The position numbers were made by a program, and so were the translations under genes. The notes beneath the pieces were generated by a model. It searched no databases and was not told where the DNA came from. It was given only the letters and a program-made list of their open reading frames with translations. Positions 1 to 13,507 of a stretch of 64,000 bases of DNA are shown one piece after another; the stretch's first letter is position 1; each line of letters begins with the position of its first letter. This DNA is from Otis tarda (lineage: Eukaryota > Chordata > Aves > Otidiformes > Otididae): contig CM048554.1 of assembly GCA_026413225.1 (NCBI GenBank), positions 9,998,001 through 10,062,000 of the forward strand, read 5' to 3'.

Positions 1-57
1 AGTCTGAAAACCTCCAGGGATGGAGATCCCCAACTCTGATGAGCTGTCCCAGGGCTG
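1..57 (-). mobile_element. Possible CR1 scrap at the window edge
   Basis: GTCTGAAAACCTCCAGGGATGGAGATCCC matches the CR1 phrase GTTTTGAA..CTCCAGGGATGGAGA in minus orientation. Similarity is lost by about base 57. Too short to be sure. Confidence 0.4.
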
Positions 58-2682
58 AATTAAAAATTCAAGGGCAAAGCAGGACTATCCAGTTCTTACC
101 TATATCCCAGGGCTGGTTTTAGGTAAGTGTACTGAGAGTGGAAGATGCCCACCTGTTCTGTCCAGCAGGACTCATTATTAAGATATTTTGGATATTAGCT
201 GTCATAGCCTAAAAAACTCAAGCACTCTGTGTCTGTCATCGGCTAGGGCTGACACTGCAGTTCTGGCAAGTTTTACTTGCAGCCAACTTCAGACTAAATT
301 CCAGGTCTCTGTCTACCCTAAGAGCAAAGTAATGCTTAGATGCTGGAATGGATGATGTGAGATTTGAGGTTGCAATTTTATGCTGCTTTTAACAGAGTGT
401 GGATGCAGCTGAACTTGGGGGTGTTGTGTCAGCTTAGTACAGCCATCCCCGCTTGAACATGCTGGCTCTGTCGGGAACCTTTCTCCCCAGAAACTGAGAC
501 TGCTCCTTCTTGCTTGTGGTTTCTGTTGCTCCAAAAGCAGGTAGAAGATAGCAGTTCTTACAGAGATCCTGGTCCCCTTTGCCTGGGAAAACAGGGCAGT
601 TTCCCTCTGGGTGTGAACCTCTGGCTGTCACCCAACCATGGGCTAGATCACTTTTGTTGGAAAATCACATGGGTGTTTGGGGTTCTGGGAGAGGCTGGGG
701 ACGGGATGGTTTCAGCATGCTGACTCCTGTATCACCATTTTCCTGACAGTAAAGTGCTCCTGCTAGGCACAGCCAGCCATGCCTCTCTCAGCTTTCCACA
801 GGGACAGAGGGTTTGCTGGTCTGTGCAGAACATTTTTTTAAATTTTTATTATTGTGGTGCCTAAAGCTGAGTCAATGAGGCAGGAAAGCTCCTGACTTAT
901 TTGAGGGAACTTGTCAAACAAGCATTTCTCTATCTGGGAGTGAAACCAGTATGGAAGCTTATCAGCCCATGTGTTCAAAGTGGGGCTCTCTGCACTTCAA
1001 ACTGTTCATGGTGTGGGGAACGCTCTGGGCTCCACAGCTCCAGAATACGCCTCTGGCTCGCTTGATAAGATGTGACAGGCGATGTTCTATCCCTAGCTGC
1101 TGCTTGGTGTGTAGCACTCATCCCACCCTCCTGGGAAAACGCAACATGTTGATGGCCAAGCAGCAGCTGCCAGCCTTGCTGCATTTTTCAATGCACATGT
1201 GGAGGTGGAGCCAAACAGTTCTGCACATCCCTGCCCAAATTGTGAAATGCTCTGTGTCTCCCCAGTGTTGGTGGGAGGCATCTGGCTGCCTCAGGTGCTC
1301 GTTTATAGAGTGTTATCTGACAGCCATTACTACTTGCAGGTTGGTTTGTAGGATAGAGGCCAGTGGGGAGGGGGCGTTAAAACATTCTCATAGATGCTAA
1401 ACTGTGCTGAGGTAAGTGTGGCCAGCTAGGACCGGCTCACCCTCCCTACCAAGCAAAGATAAAAGTTGCTGAAGTAGCTGGGAACTGGCAGTGTTGTTCT
1501 TATAACTGACCTCCCAACTAAGAAGAGCAAGCTGGGGAAAAACGTATTCTATTCATTCGGGCAGCACTGAATATATTGAAGGAAGTGCAGTCTGTTCATG
1601 GCTTTTGTCAGCTGGGAAAGAGGTTGAATTCATGCAACAAATTATTCAGAAGAAATTGTTTGCCAGACTCTCATTACGAGCTCTACAGAACAGAGGAGCT
1701 GAAACATCAGATACAATTAACTTCATGTTATAAAACCCTTTTGGGATGTAAAGACTAGACCCTGTCAGCCCTACTGTACTGTAAGGGCTTGGCTACTGAT
1801 GATTTTAATAGGAACCTATGTCTATTCAGCCTGTGTATGTCTGCATGTAGGAAAATCTATGAAAATCCCATGCGATGTTGTCCAGGGTATGTCTAGGAAC
1901 AGAGCAACACCCCAGGTCAACGCAAGCAGAATTCATGTGTGAGCTTTGAGTAGGAATAAGCATTCCTCAAATAGTGAAATATCAAGCTCATAAGTACTAG
2001 CACTGAAAATGTTTTTCAAAATGTGTTGCAACTGAGGGCAAAACTAGACCAACACCAGTCTTCTTTCCTAACTGGATCCTTAATTACAAGGTCTTTCTTC
2101 AGTGCAGTTAAAAAAATCTCTTCAAGACAAGACACTGTGAGAATATGCATTCTGCTCAGTACAACATGGGGTCTGTGGCCAGAGCAGCGGTCCACAGTCT
2201 GTACAGTGAAGAAAGTACAATTGGTTCACAAGCATGGGAAAGCAAGAAATCAGATTCAGCTGACAGGAAAATGTCCTACAGAGTCTATGCCATTTCACCA
2301 GATTGCTCACAGCAGCTCAGAAAATGTTGATCTTGCCTTTTTTAATGCACTATGTTGGACTTTCTATGCAAATTTATATTCTTGTCAACTTCCATTTTTT
2401 AGTCCTGTTCCAGCTAAACTTCATTGGACAATGTGAAATGTATCTTTAACTTTTAGGGACCTCAGTTAAAAACAAAAATAGTAATGGAAAATATTTCTTT
2501 TTCTTAACTTCCAGGGAACTGAAAAAGCAAGTAGTTGCACAGCTCTGGATAGAAGCAATGGAAGAACAAAGGGAGAATGAGTCCGGCAGCTGAATAGGAA
2601 GCATTTCTTGAAACAGTTTGGAAGGTAAAGTTCATCATAAATGCTCAGAGGCAAATACTGTGTATTGTTAAGGAAAATATAT
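58..2682. other. Intergenic stretch, no gene recognised
   Basis: Two overlapping open frames on the + strand (2023-2436 and 2145-2330) are the longest here. Neither has a recognised domain, good start context or splice-site support. A segment at 951-1400 is open for 149 codons but is Cys/Trp-rich and looks random. Nothing else is supportable. Confidence 0.6.
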
Positions 2683-2687
2683 GTTGG

Positions 2688-3318
2688 TGTTGTGGTTTGG
2701 CCCTAGTCACCACACAGTTTCTCACTTACCCTCACCCTCCCCAGCGGGATGGCGGAGAAAATTGGGAAGAAAGGAAAACTCGTGGGTTGAGATGAAGACA
2801 GTTTACTAAAATAGCAAAGGAAAACTACAATGATAACAGAATATAAGGACATCAAAATACACAAAATGAACAATATACTTTTTATCACAACTCGATGTCC
2901 CAATGACCGATACAGCCCGTCCTGAGCAGCGATCACGGAAACAAAACCAAGCAGCAAACAAAGGAGCAAAAGGGAACCAGCAAGGCAGAGGGATCAATGT
3001 CAGTGAGCAAGAGAGAGGGATGGATGCCAGGAAGGCAGACACCACCCTCACGCAACCAACCCCCACTTATATGCTGAGCATGACGTTTATGACATGGAAT
3101 ACTCTCTTCGGCCAGTTTGGGTCAATTATTCTGTCTGTCTTTCTCCCAGCTTCCTGCATCTGCACATTAGCAAGACTTGGAAAGCTGGACAGTGTCCTTG
3201 GTCTCATTAACAACAATTCATACCACTGGTGTTTTTATCAACATTCTTCACATCCCAAATCCAAAACACACGGGCTACTGAGAGGAACATTAACTCCATC
3301 CCTGCCGAAACCACGACA
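2688..3318 (-). mobile_element. Solo ERVL-type LTR (avian TguLTR5-like) with target-site duplication
   Basis: A 631-bp element reading, on the minus strand, TGTCGTGGTTTCGGC ... CAAACCACAACA. It is flanked by a perfect 5-bp duplication GTTGG (2683-2687 and 3319-3323), typical of ERVL integration. Minus-strand landmarks in order: TTTGGATTTGGGATG near its 5' end, CCCAAACTGGCCGAAG, a TATA-like ATATAAGTGGG, a TTATTATTTTGTG-rich middle, and the conserved ATCTCAACCCACGAGTTTTCC before the 3' end. No internal retroviral genes adjoin it, so it is a solo LTR left by recombination. I assign the family from memory of its shape. A second copy is at 27853-28465. Confidence 0.88.
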
Positions 3319-6300
3319 GTTGGGTATTTCCAGTATTTATAGCTATAATTTATTCAGAAATAAGTTTTTAGTGCTTTTAAGATAAATGTTGATCTTAGAA
3401 TAATTCCATTTAATGAACCAAATCCAAAACAATGTTTGCATTAGCAACTAGCAAAACAGAGACTCAAATCACAGTGATTATTCCCTGAAAACTCACACAA
3501 AGGAAACCTAATAACATCAGCTAGAAAAGAAAAAAGCATTAAAGGAAAAAACCAAGAGAGATCCTGCTTAGATAAATGCCTTAAGCATATTTCCTCTAGA
3601 CTTATTTTCTTTTTTCTAAAACAGCAACTGTGATGGTGACCCTTAGAATAACCTACAGTGATGATTCAATTGCACAGCTTGTAAACAGCAGGGATCAGAT
3701 TTACTTCACTTCTACACACATTGCAATGTGGGACAAATGCTCTGTAAAACTCCACTTATAACTACTGTTAATAAACAGCCATAATTTTTTGCTTTCAGTG
3801 CAGGGCTTGTTAAAGAAATAGCTGAGACCATGGCTGTGATGTAACTGCACCCAACAGCCTTAGGAAAAGGAAGATTCCAAAAGGTATTGCTTTGTTTTCT
3901 CAAGTATCAGAAGTACCCAACATAGGCAACTCATGTGGAAGTAAGAAGAAATAAGAAGTGGAGGAGCAAGCTAAAGTAAGGAGGAGGTCAGGGTGGCTGG
4001 GACCAACTGGTGCATCCCCAAGATCTAATGGGATTTAGGAATAAAATTAGCTGTTAAGAACAGTCCAGTTCATGCAGCTTTTTACAAATGCAAACTAGAT
4101 TTTGAAATCAAGAAAACTGTGATCAGGGCAGCAAAAAGACTATGCAATTGTCAAACCTAAATTACTTGCATAGCGTAAAAGCAAAGAATGTAACAGTCTT
4201 CCTACACTGGACAAGCTGAATGGGGGTTGTCACTTTTCTTGGGGACCAGAGTTCTCCTAAGAAGCTCCTGTGGTTGTGCATGTGGGCTGGCGTATGTGTG
4301 CTGTGTTTGGGCAGATATTGAAAAGAAAGCAGAAATGCAAGTACTGAAATCCACATTAAGAGGCAGAAGTAGTTTTGGAGCATGGTCAAAGTGAATGGAA
4401 AGGGAAAAAAGAAAGGCTCCGTGATAGCTGGAGAACTTGAGAGTAGCAAATGTCACGAATTAGGCTTTTTTCCTTAATCTCACTGAGATGCCCTTTTCCC
4501 TGTGGGAAGTCATTATGATACTTTTAAAGAGAGGTAGGAGGGCAAGGGCATGGAAACTGACTGACTTCCAATGAGATGCCCTTGTGATGGCAGCTATTTC
4601 CTGGGCCACCTCCTTTCATGATGGCTCTGCTACATTTTGATTGAGTACAAGCCTACTAGGGTCAGGCAAATGAGCAGACCAAGGGAACAGATGCAATCAC
4701 TCTTACAGAAGTGCCTGGTTTCAGGCACACATTAAAATCAGCAGGACATTTGCTTTAACATCTTCAGAAGTCTTAACTATCACTGCCAATTGAATCCAGA
4801 GATTTGTTTAATTAAACTGAGCAGATTAATGCAGAAATCTGCAGAAGAAAGTTGTTCCTTGGCCTTAACAAATGAGAAGTGAGGTAAGGACTTCTATGCA
4901 GGTGAGACAGTGGCTGATGAGTTAGTGCATGTCCCAAGAATCTCACTGGTGCTCTTGCAGGATTTGAGGTCCAGCACTTGGCTCCTCAACATTTGTAGTT
5001 CTCTGGATGGAGCCAGATGCCCATACCCCCACCTGACGTATAAACCTGCCATCAGGTTTTTAAACTGCTACAGTTAAAATGGAAGTTTTAAATTATAGAT
5101 CAAACAGCCTTTCCAGCCTTTTCCAATCTGTCATAGGGGAAATAACCACAGGAGATGGGATCTGTAGAGATTTGGCCTGAGTTGAACACTGGCTCAGTAA
5201 AATACATAACAGGAGACAACATTAAAGGAAAATTATTGCCACTTCAAAAACCAAGTACTTAGGATTTAGCAGGTAACAGATTCAATGCTGCCTGTGTGAA
5301 CTTTATTCTACCACTCCCTCCCATAACAGTTGTTGCTTGCAATGTCATGAACTGCTTTTTTTCTACAATGCTAATGTCTCTTTCATGGAGGAAATTTGAT
5401 TTTTTAAATTGCATAACATTAAACTGTAATATATTGTTAATGTGAATTCCTGCCGGGCAGCCTGGATGACAAATGCTGAGAACTTGAAAGCAGCTGTGTA
5501 ACATTATTTGTGACACTCAAACTGCAAAGATTTGTGTGCTGTTTAATTTTTCTTTGAATGTAGCAGAAAACAGTAAGGAGTATTTGCAATACACAATGGT
5601 ACTTGGTGTTATTAAGAGAGAGAGGACTAATTCTAGACTAGACGCTATTGAGATCAGTGCCTTCAAGAAGAGTGTCTGCAAAGGACTAAAATGTGACACT
5701 GTATCATGATATTTCATGCAACCTTCATACAGGGCCCGCCACGGGATGTGTCCCCATGAGAGAGGGGGGTCTGGCAGCTTGGTGGCAGCTGGCAGAGGGA
5801 CAGTGCAGTGCAGGCAGCTGCTTCTATAATCTGCATCAAGCCCTGGAAGCACGTGGGCTCCCACATGACCAGCACTGGCGCCCAGCAGAAAAGGCGATGT
5901 CAAGGTCAATATATTGAAGCACTCAGAAAAATTGAAAATTTATCTCAACGGTGTGACACTGAGTGTTACTTGCAGGGCACTTAGCCCCTCTCTCCAGTCC
6001 TGCGCTCACATCTGTCACACACATGTTGGGTGGATTCCCAGCTGGCTTTGCTTGGTACACCACTATTAATATTTGTGAAATTGGGTGGATTTTACACCAA
6101 CCATGGACCCAGCCTCACCTGTGGGCAGGAGTAATGGAGCCAGGTGCATTTTGTTTGGTCGAGGCAGTAATACACAGTTGTTATGAGCTCAGTGATTAGT
6201 TGCTGTTCATCACAGGATTTGCTGGTTGGAAGCCAGGTGGTTTGTGCATTTATGTTGGTTGCATTGCATTATCTAGTATGCATGTGTGTGTGTATTGTAC

Positions 6301-7082
6301 ATACTAAATTGCACAAATCCACAATTGCAATAATATAATAATATATATTATACATTTGTTTATGTATATCATCTTAGGTACTTTGATAAGGGTTAGTGGA
6401 ATCTGAGAAGAAACTGCTTTTCCAATAAAACATGAACAAAGAGGAAGTAGAAACTGTTTGAGAGTTACTAAATCTGAAGTTAATGAATGGCATTAGGGGC
6501 ACCTGAAGTCACAATTAGCTCTTTGGACTGGGCAAAAGCACTTAGATCCAGAGTAATGCCTCTTAGCTGGTGCCATGTAGGCCGCACTGTAAATATTCAC
6601 TTAAAAGGAGGTTGCCTCTAACATGAAAGAATGGGAACATGTGGTGATCTGTCTGCAAAAGCAAAGAATCCTGTTTGGATCTATGGAGAAAGCAACTGGG
6701 AAAAGCAGAGGCGGGGAAGCCGATGCTGCCGTCAGTCCCTGCTGTGTGTCTTCCAGCAACACTGTGAAGTTTCAGCCTGGATTGCATCGTTACACTGCTG
6801 CAAGAGTAGGCCAGGCCCAGGGAGGACAAATCCTTCAGGTCTCACTTCAAACGGGAGCTGTTTGATGTTAAATTGAAAAAAAAAAAGTTTTTATTAAAAG
6901 GAAGACCAAATGACCCCACCACTCTCTTGCCATATGAGACAGTGCCATGGAATATTTTTAGTTTTTCAAAATTTAGTATCTTACACTTCATACTTTTCTG
7001 TGGAGAAGAGAGTGAAATGGAGAAAAAAATCTTTCTTAGATTTAATTCCCCTGTGCTGTAGCAAGCCTCTTCCCATCCCTTA

Positions 7083-7215
7083 CATCACAGAATACAGAAT
7101 AATGGAGGTAAAAGCTCAAGTTCGACTCCCTGCTCTGAGCATGTCCAATTACATGGGTTTGCTCAGGGCCATGTTCAGCTGAGGTTTGAATACCTGCAAG
7201 GATGGTGATCCCACA
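7083..7215 (-). mobile_element. Probable old CR1 3' remnant
   Basis: CACAGAATACAGAATAATGG, CAAGTTCGACTCCCTGCTCTGAGC, GGGCCATGTTCAGCTGAGGTTTGAATACCTGCAAGGATGGTGATCCC follow the order of minus-strand CR1 3' UTRs (GGTTTTGAATATCTCCAAGGATGGAGA). Highly diverged. Confidence 0.55.
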
Positions 7216-7749
7216 GTCACTCTGATCCCTATTCGAATATGCATTGTAAAAAATCAGTTTCCCTATAAAATGGAGAGTCTCAGAAATACAGATTTTCAAC
7301 CATGGCATTTTACCATAGTAAGACTGAATCCATATTTTTTCCCACAATGTCAGAACATTAAAAACAAAATCAGGAAGTAATAATATATGAGACAAAGTAT
7401 TTCAAAATGAAGTGAAAAACATTTTCACTCTTATGTGTTTTGTCAGAACCACGCAGTTCTCACACGGGTTTTCTGCTTTGGCAGAAAGGAATGTTCTTAG
7501 GATTTACTGCTGAGTCTGAACATTTCCAGTTAGCTCTAACTATGACTTTGGTCAGTGTTACTGTGTGATGGGGTCCTGGCACACAGCCCAGTGCCATACT
7601 TCTAACTGGGGCTCCAGAATAAGAACTTGCCATGATGTGTTTGAGTCTTTAACCCCTGTACTGGCTTCTCTGTTGCCATTGAAATGTCTCTAACCAAAAC
7701 ACACTGATGTGCAAATGCCAGGACTGGGGATTGCTCTATCCACTGTGTG

Positions 7750-7771
7750 GTTTTGTTTGTTTGTTTGTTTT
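7750..7771. repeat. GTTT microsatellite
   Basis: Four GTTT units preceded by TTTT, in intergenic DNA; non-coding. Confidence 0.9.
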
Positions 7772-8202
7772 GCCAGATACACTTTTATGTGCAATGGTGC
7801 TGTTTACAGCTGGATATATTCATCTGGCATTGCTTTCTTCCTTCGAACATTGTTACTAACTGATTTTAGGGACTGGATGAAGTTTTGCATTTTGCTTTCA
7901 TTGTTTCTAGGTCTTTCAAAGCATTTTGGTCTTGATTAAAAGATGTGTAAATTACTCAAAGGTTTTTTAAAGACCTAAGCCCAGATACGAAGCACTGAGC
8001 TCCCATCAGCACTAGTGGAGTTATGTGGTAAAACAGTTGTGGCAGATATGGATCCAATTGTGCAGAGAACTTTTCAAAGGTTGAGGGGAAGGAAGATGCT
8101 TCACCTAGGCATTTTGCAGATTGTCCCCATATCTAAATATTTTTGGGCTCAGGAAGAGCAAATCAGTAGATGTTAGGGACTCTGACCATCCTTTGGCCAC
8201 TA

Positions 8203-8470
8203 ATCATAGAATCATAGAATGGTTAGGGTTAGAAGGGACCTTCAAAGGTCATCTAGTCCAACCCCCCTGCAAGGAGCAGGGACATCTCCAACCAGATCAG
8301 GTTGGTCAGAGCCCTGTCCACCCTGGCCTTGAATGTTTCCAGGGATGGGGCATCCACCATCTCTCTGGGCAACCTGTTCCAGTGTTCTACAACCCTCAGT
8401 GTAAAAAATTTTTTTCTAATATCCAATCTAAATCTACCTCCCTCTATTCTAAAACCGTTACCCCTATGTA
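8203..8470 (-). mobile_element. CR1 LINE 3' fragment
   Basis: Minus-strand 3' terminus ATCATAGAATCATAGAATGG at 8203, then AGAAGGGACCTTCAAAGGTC, GCAAGGAGCAGGGACATCTCC, CAGGGATGGGGCATCCACC and AAAATTTTTTTCTAATATCC. The homology fades after about 8466, although weak ORF2-like sequence may run on towards 8570. Confidence 0.93.
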
Positions 8471-8981
8471 AGCCTACATTTTCTTTTAACAGCCTACCAA
8501 AAGCTTCTCTTATGCTGGGCAGAACAAAGTGCATTTCAGAGGCTATGGGGGCTGAAGCACATCTCACCACTTATCTTCCCCCTAATTTTGGCAAGCTTTA
8601 ATACAGTAAGGTGTCAGAGGGAGAAACCAACTGGAAGGGCAGGGTGGGAATTGCTTTTAGAGGCAGGGAAATCTGCCAGCCCTCTGCATGCAGAACTTCT
8701 GAGCCTTGCTGCTGAAAGCTGGGATATTTAAATCCTTACATGAATAGAGATTCCTTCTGCTCTGCCTCCTGGTCCTGAACCAGAAACGAGCATTCATTTC
8801 ACAGTTCCAAGCCTTTTCACTCCATTTCATTAAAGGAGAAGGAGAAGGAGGACAAGAACTGCACAAGCTGAGATTCTGGTCCTCCAGCGAATCAGTTAAT
8901 TTCTGTGTGTAAGTATGTGTACATGCCTGTATGTATACATACATATAGATACACAAATGCAGACATATACATGTTCATACA

Positions 8982-9196
8982 TAAGGAAAAAAATGTTTAC
9001 AATGAAGGTGGTGAAACACTGGAACAGATTGCCCAGAGAGGTGGTGGATGCCCCATCCCTGGAAACATTCAAGGACAGGTTGGATGGGGCTCTGAGCAAC
9101 CTCATCTAGCAGAAGACGTCCCTGCTCCTTGCAGAGGGGTTGGATTAGATGACCTTTGAAGGTCCCTTCCAACTTAAACTGTTCTATGATTCTATG
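8982..9196 (+). mobile_element. CR1 LINE 3' fragment next to TA-rich repeat
   Basis: Starts GGAAAAAAATGTTTACAATG, encodes [20 protein letters not shown], and ends GACCTTTGAAGGTCCC...GTTCTATGATTCTATG. A TATATA-rich microsatellite (9194-9240) follows the 3' end directly. It faces away from the minus-strand CR1 at 8203. Confidence 0.92.
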
Positions 9197-9240
9197 TATA
9201 TAGGTAGGTATATATATACACATATATATATGTGCAGCAT
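9194..9240. repeat. TA/TATG-rich simple repeat
   Basis: Alternating TATA/GTAG/CATA units directly after the CR1 3' end at 9196. A related ACATACAT-type tract at about 8930-8980 precedes the same CR1, so the CR1 may have inserted into a pre-existing simple repeat. Confidence 0.85.
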
Positions 9241-12200
9241 ATATAAATCTCCAATATCTCCAAGAACAGCTGTCCATTTTTAAATGTTCTATTTTCACAG
9301 AGCATCTATGGTACATTTCCAACACCTGACTTTCTGAGCACAAATGCTTGCTTTACAGATGAAGGAGCTGGCTCAATCACGAGTTTTGTCCTGGAGCTGA
9401 GAATAATCCTTCCCTTCCAGGGTATTTTTTCTGCTGCTCAGCTCTGCCTCCTGGTGTGCTGTTGGAAGAACAAAATAATACCAGCATTCCTCTACATGGG
9501 AAATAGCCATGCTGATGGCTATCGGCCCCAGAGCACTTGTGCAGAGGGAGATGCCAAAACAAATCAATCAAGTTTTCCATCTTTTCTCCTTCATGCCGCA
9601 GATGCTTGGTTTGCTGCAACCTCCCTGAGCCACCTGCTTATAATTCTCTGTCAGTCTGGAGATGACAGCAGGTGGTCAGCTCCAACCTGCCCAAAACAGA
9701 GTGCCCTGGTCTCCCTGGACCTTACCTCAGCACTGACCAGGATGCAAAATCCACCTCATTTTTTTTTAGAAGCAGAGACTGTAGAGGCTACAAGACCCAG
9801 CTATGTGGGCGTTTATAGGTATGCATGCATGTGTGGGGTTATGAGGTTACAACACGCAGGAAATCTTGTGTGAATCTTCCTAAACAGGTTCTCCCTTTAC
9901 CTGGGGTTGTGTTTGCCTGCCACTGGGACTAGCCTGCCAACACAGCACTAGCTCAGGTGTCAGGCCAGGACACAGTGTTCTAGGCCATTCCTGGGAGCCA
10001 GTATCTACCTGAGCTCACTTCAGGCATCTAGGAATTAGACAGCTGCCCTGAAATTTTCTCTAAGGCTCTTCTATAGTCAGCAGAGAGAGATGATTACCTC
10101 CAGATGACTAGACAGCTTATCTGAAAACAGATGTGAGTGGGATGCTCTGGGTCAGATGAGGTTGGGGGAAGGGGAGGGCGTCTCAAGCCTGATCATCAGC
10201 CAACCTCTGGCAGTACTGCTGCACAGCATGTTTGAAAGCCAATTGAGCTCTTCCCATTTCCACAATGCCCTCAATAATGAAGAAAACTTGAAACATCCTT
10301 GGTGACTGTAAACATACTTAATGCCTCATTTGTCCCCACTTGCTTAGAAACAAAAAGCAGAATATATTTAGACCTCAAGTTCTGGGAAAACACTGATGCT
10401 GAGAACATCATCCATTTCCAGCTCCATAATGCAGGTGGGACTTAGAAGGCAGCACTGTCTTCTGATAAAACCTCTTCTGTCAAAAGTGAGTGACCAGTAT
10501 AAAACCAAAAGAAATGTATAGATTATTTTAAAATGCAGTGATGCTCATTCCACTCTGCTTTCAGTTGATTAAAGGAGATAGCCACTCATATGAAGCCAAA
10601 CTGAACCACAGGCATTTCTGTTGCTAGTTGGAAGCAAACAGGTTTGTGCATTAAGTCCTTCTCTATTGTCATGGGAGTGATTCAAGGGTACAGAACACTG
10701 TCTAGGTTTTCATAACTGTCCCAGTTAATTCAGTTCCTGCAACGTACTGACCAACAGCGCATCATGTAGGTAACTCCTGGGTGCACCAGGAAGTTCTGCC
10801 TCCTTGCTACAGTCATGCAAGTTCTAGGCAATGCCAGTGCTATTCTTTCCATAGAAAATGTTCTTAGGATAGATCCCAAGCCATGAATCTTCTGGCCACA
10901 GAGCAAAACAGTTCAGTTTTCTCATGGTGCTCAGTGTTTTACAGGCAAAGGAGACTGACAGTCCCATATTCCCATTCTCTTCTCAGAGTGCTTGGACTCT
11001 GCTTGGACTACACAGCCTGTGTTACCTTTGCTCCCCTGTGTGCATGAGGGCACACAGGAAACACCACACAGTAGTGAAGAGGCAGGTCCTTGCAAAACAA
11101 GAGCTCCCTGAGTTGTTGTGTAGGCATTCCCAACCTGAAATTTGGACTTGGGGATAAAATGTTTGGCTGGCAGATTATTTTTTTTACAGGTGATTTTTGA
11201 GGGGGCTGGATATGAGAGCACATTGATCTGTGAATATATATCTATCCATGGCAAATCTAAGTGGTATTTTCTTGTACAAGATATAACTTGATGTTGCAAA
11301 GATTGGGAGAGCTCTGTGTACAAGTGTATTACAAATACGATGCACATCTTTCACTCACGTGAACTTTTCCTACCAATGATGAAAAGCAGGAATGCATCAC
11401 TTAATGGTTTTACCTACATTATTGTCCTTCGCAGTTGTTACCCTTTTTTTTTCTAGGATATGAAAAATAAGCAATCTGTTCAGATGGAGTTGGCCTTGAA
11501 CTGCTTTCAGCATTTGTTAGACACAAGTCCCTGGAGAGAAAGGGCTCAACACTGCCAAATGCAGCTGTTAATGCAACTGGTAACCAAGGAAGATGCAGGT
11601 CACCTCCTATAAACGCTTGAATGGCTACACAAATGAGAAGAGCACGAAGAAGAAAAACTACAGAGTATCTAGGAATAAAGGTAGTGCAGTAGCTATCCTG
11701 TATTATTAATGCAATTTACAGTCTCCAAACAACATCTGGTGGATAGTTTTGAGCAGTTATAGAGCCATCTTAGACCCCTAGAAGAACTGGTTAATACGGC
11801 CGTGCGGAGTCTCCAGTCCTGGACTTACGCCAGGACAAGATTAGGTGGGCCATGGCTTTGGCTGTGTGTTGGCAGCCTCCGTGGCTGGCAGTCCCCACCT
11901 CTGTGAAGACCTGTGGTTTGGGAAGATGCCAAACTAATAATCTCAAATGCAAGAGCTGGCACTTTGGTCAACTTCTGTTGTCAGAAGAGGAACTTCTCCC
12001 CAGGGGCTAGCAGGCAAAGAGAGAGAGGTGGAGAGAGCATAGACCTGTGGCAAAACTCAGAGTGAGACTGTGTAGAAGGGGAAGACCAAGTTCATTTTAA
12101 ACAAGACACATTTCAGTTGCTCCCCCATTCTTCAACACTTGCAAGCACCTAGACATGTCTGACCAGGACTTCTGGTGGTGATACAGAGGATTACAAACAA

Positions 12201-13507
12201 CAGATTGAGTCCTCATCTTGTCTCCTGATACTGCACGTTACTGTGTGACTGTTAGCTTTATAACTCAACCCAGCCCTGAGTTTGCTTCAGCAACAGAAGG
12301 AGAAGCCACACCACTGGTGCTCCAGCACCAGCGTGTACCCAGCGCTCCTCCCAGTGCCACCTAGTGCCAGTTCCCAGGAATTATCTATATTCCATCCTGG
12401 ATGGAATGCATTCTGCTCTTCCACATACAAACAACTATTGAGTTCCCTTTGCAAATCTCTACAGAGCTGGAATGTTTTGCTTAGTGTCACTGAAAAAGGC
12501 AGCTCTTCTCTTCAATAAAAACAAGGGAATCTGAGACAGTAAAATCAGTGCATAAATCCAGCTGACCTGCAGAAACCTGTATAAAATGATGACCCTAAAG
12601 AGTGTCACTAGCCAGCTCCTCTCTGCTCTGTTGGTGTGTGTTGCATGCCTGGAGGAAAACTATGATCCATGGGCAGAGCAAAGGAAACAAGACTTCTGCA
12701 TTGGGCATGAGGGATGGGAACAACTTGTTGTTACTTTGTGGTGCTATGTACTCTTTGTCAGTTGATGAGTGCCATGAAAGTCCAAGTCCTGGGCTTGTAG
12801 GGGCTGGAGAGATCAAGGTTGATGCGGTGAGGGGTGGTCCATGCTTCTCATGGTTTTTCTCTGTGCTTATTGCAGGGGACTGTTGCCTGCTGTAGTAACA
12901 GCACTGGAAGAAATCAGAAAAATGAGATGAAGAACTCCCATCTGCCCCAGCATCACTCCAAGGGATTCCAGGGCTGCCTGTGCAACTGTTCTGCAGTCAG
13001 AACAGAGTCACCTCAGCCTTTCTACTTTCTCTTGTGGAAAACAGCTGATGGTTGAGTTATATAGCTCCATTGATGAAATGGTTTGTCAATAGAAAGGTAG
13101 TTTTTTATGCCCAAAGCTTTGACGATCCCATAACAACAATTCCCTCACCTACTATCAAGATCTCATCCTTTTTTAAGGTGTTCAGTGCAATGCCTGAAGG
13201 TGTTCCTTTTCACGGCAGCCAAGTACCTGATCCCCTTACTTGGGAGTTTTCTTGCCTTGAGGTTGCTGCTTCTTTTTCCTCTAATTCCAATTCAAGCAGT
13301 TCCTCCCAGCTCTCAGAGTTGCACTGGATTTGCTCTGCACTGGTTGCACAGGCCAAACAAAGAAATAGCTAACTAGTACACCAGTCCATTTTGCAGTGCC
13401 TTAAGTACTCACTTCCACATGTACAAAACAAACACTTTGAAAACAGAGACAATGTCCAGGTTAAACACTAGTCTGAATGATCTTGGAAAAGAGGACTTCT
13501 GCATTAC
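9241..13507. other. Intergenic stretch, no gene recognised
   Basis: Unique-looking DNA of mixed composition. The longest open frames (9454-9873 plus, 10931-11347 minus) overlap others on the opposite strand and show no domain. No RNA gene or further repeat identified. Confidence 0.6.

Larger units (their letters stand above)
3324..8202. other. Intergenic stretch, no gene recognised
   Basis: AT-rich unique sequence with an AT-rich tract around 6330-6355 and the weak CR1 remnant at 7083-7215. Open frames up to 130 codons occur on both strands, with no family resemblance and no consistent splice pattern. Confidence 0.6.

Noticed and set aside
951-1400. 149-codon open frame
   Set aside because: Unstructured, Cys/Trp/Leu-rich translation without family resemblance; several antisense frames of similar length overlap it.
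2023-2436. 137-codon open frame, overlapped by a second frame at 2145-2330
   Set aside because: No recognisable domain, poor start context, no splice signals in support, and overlapping frames of similar length; consistent with chance.
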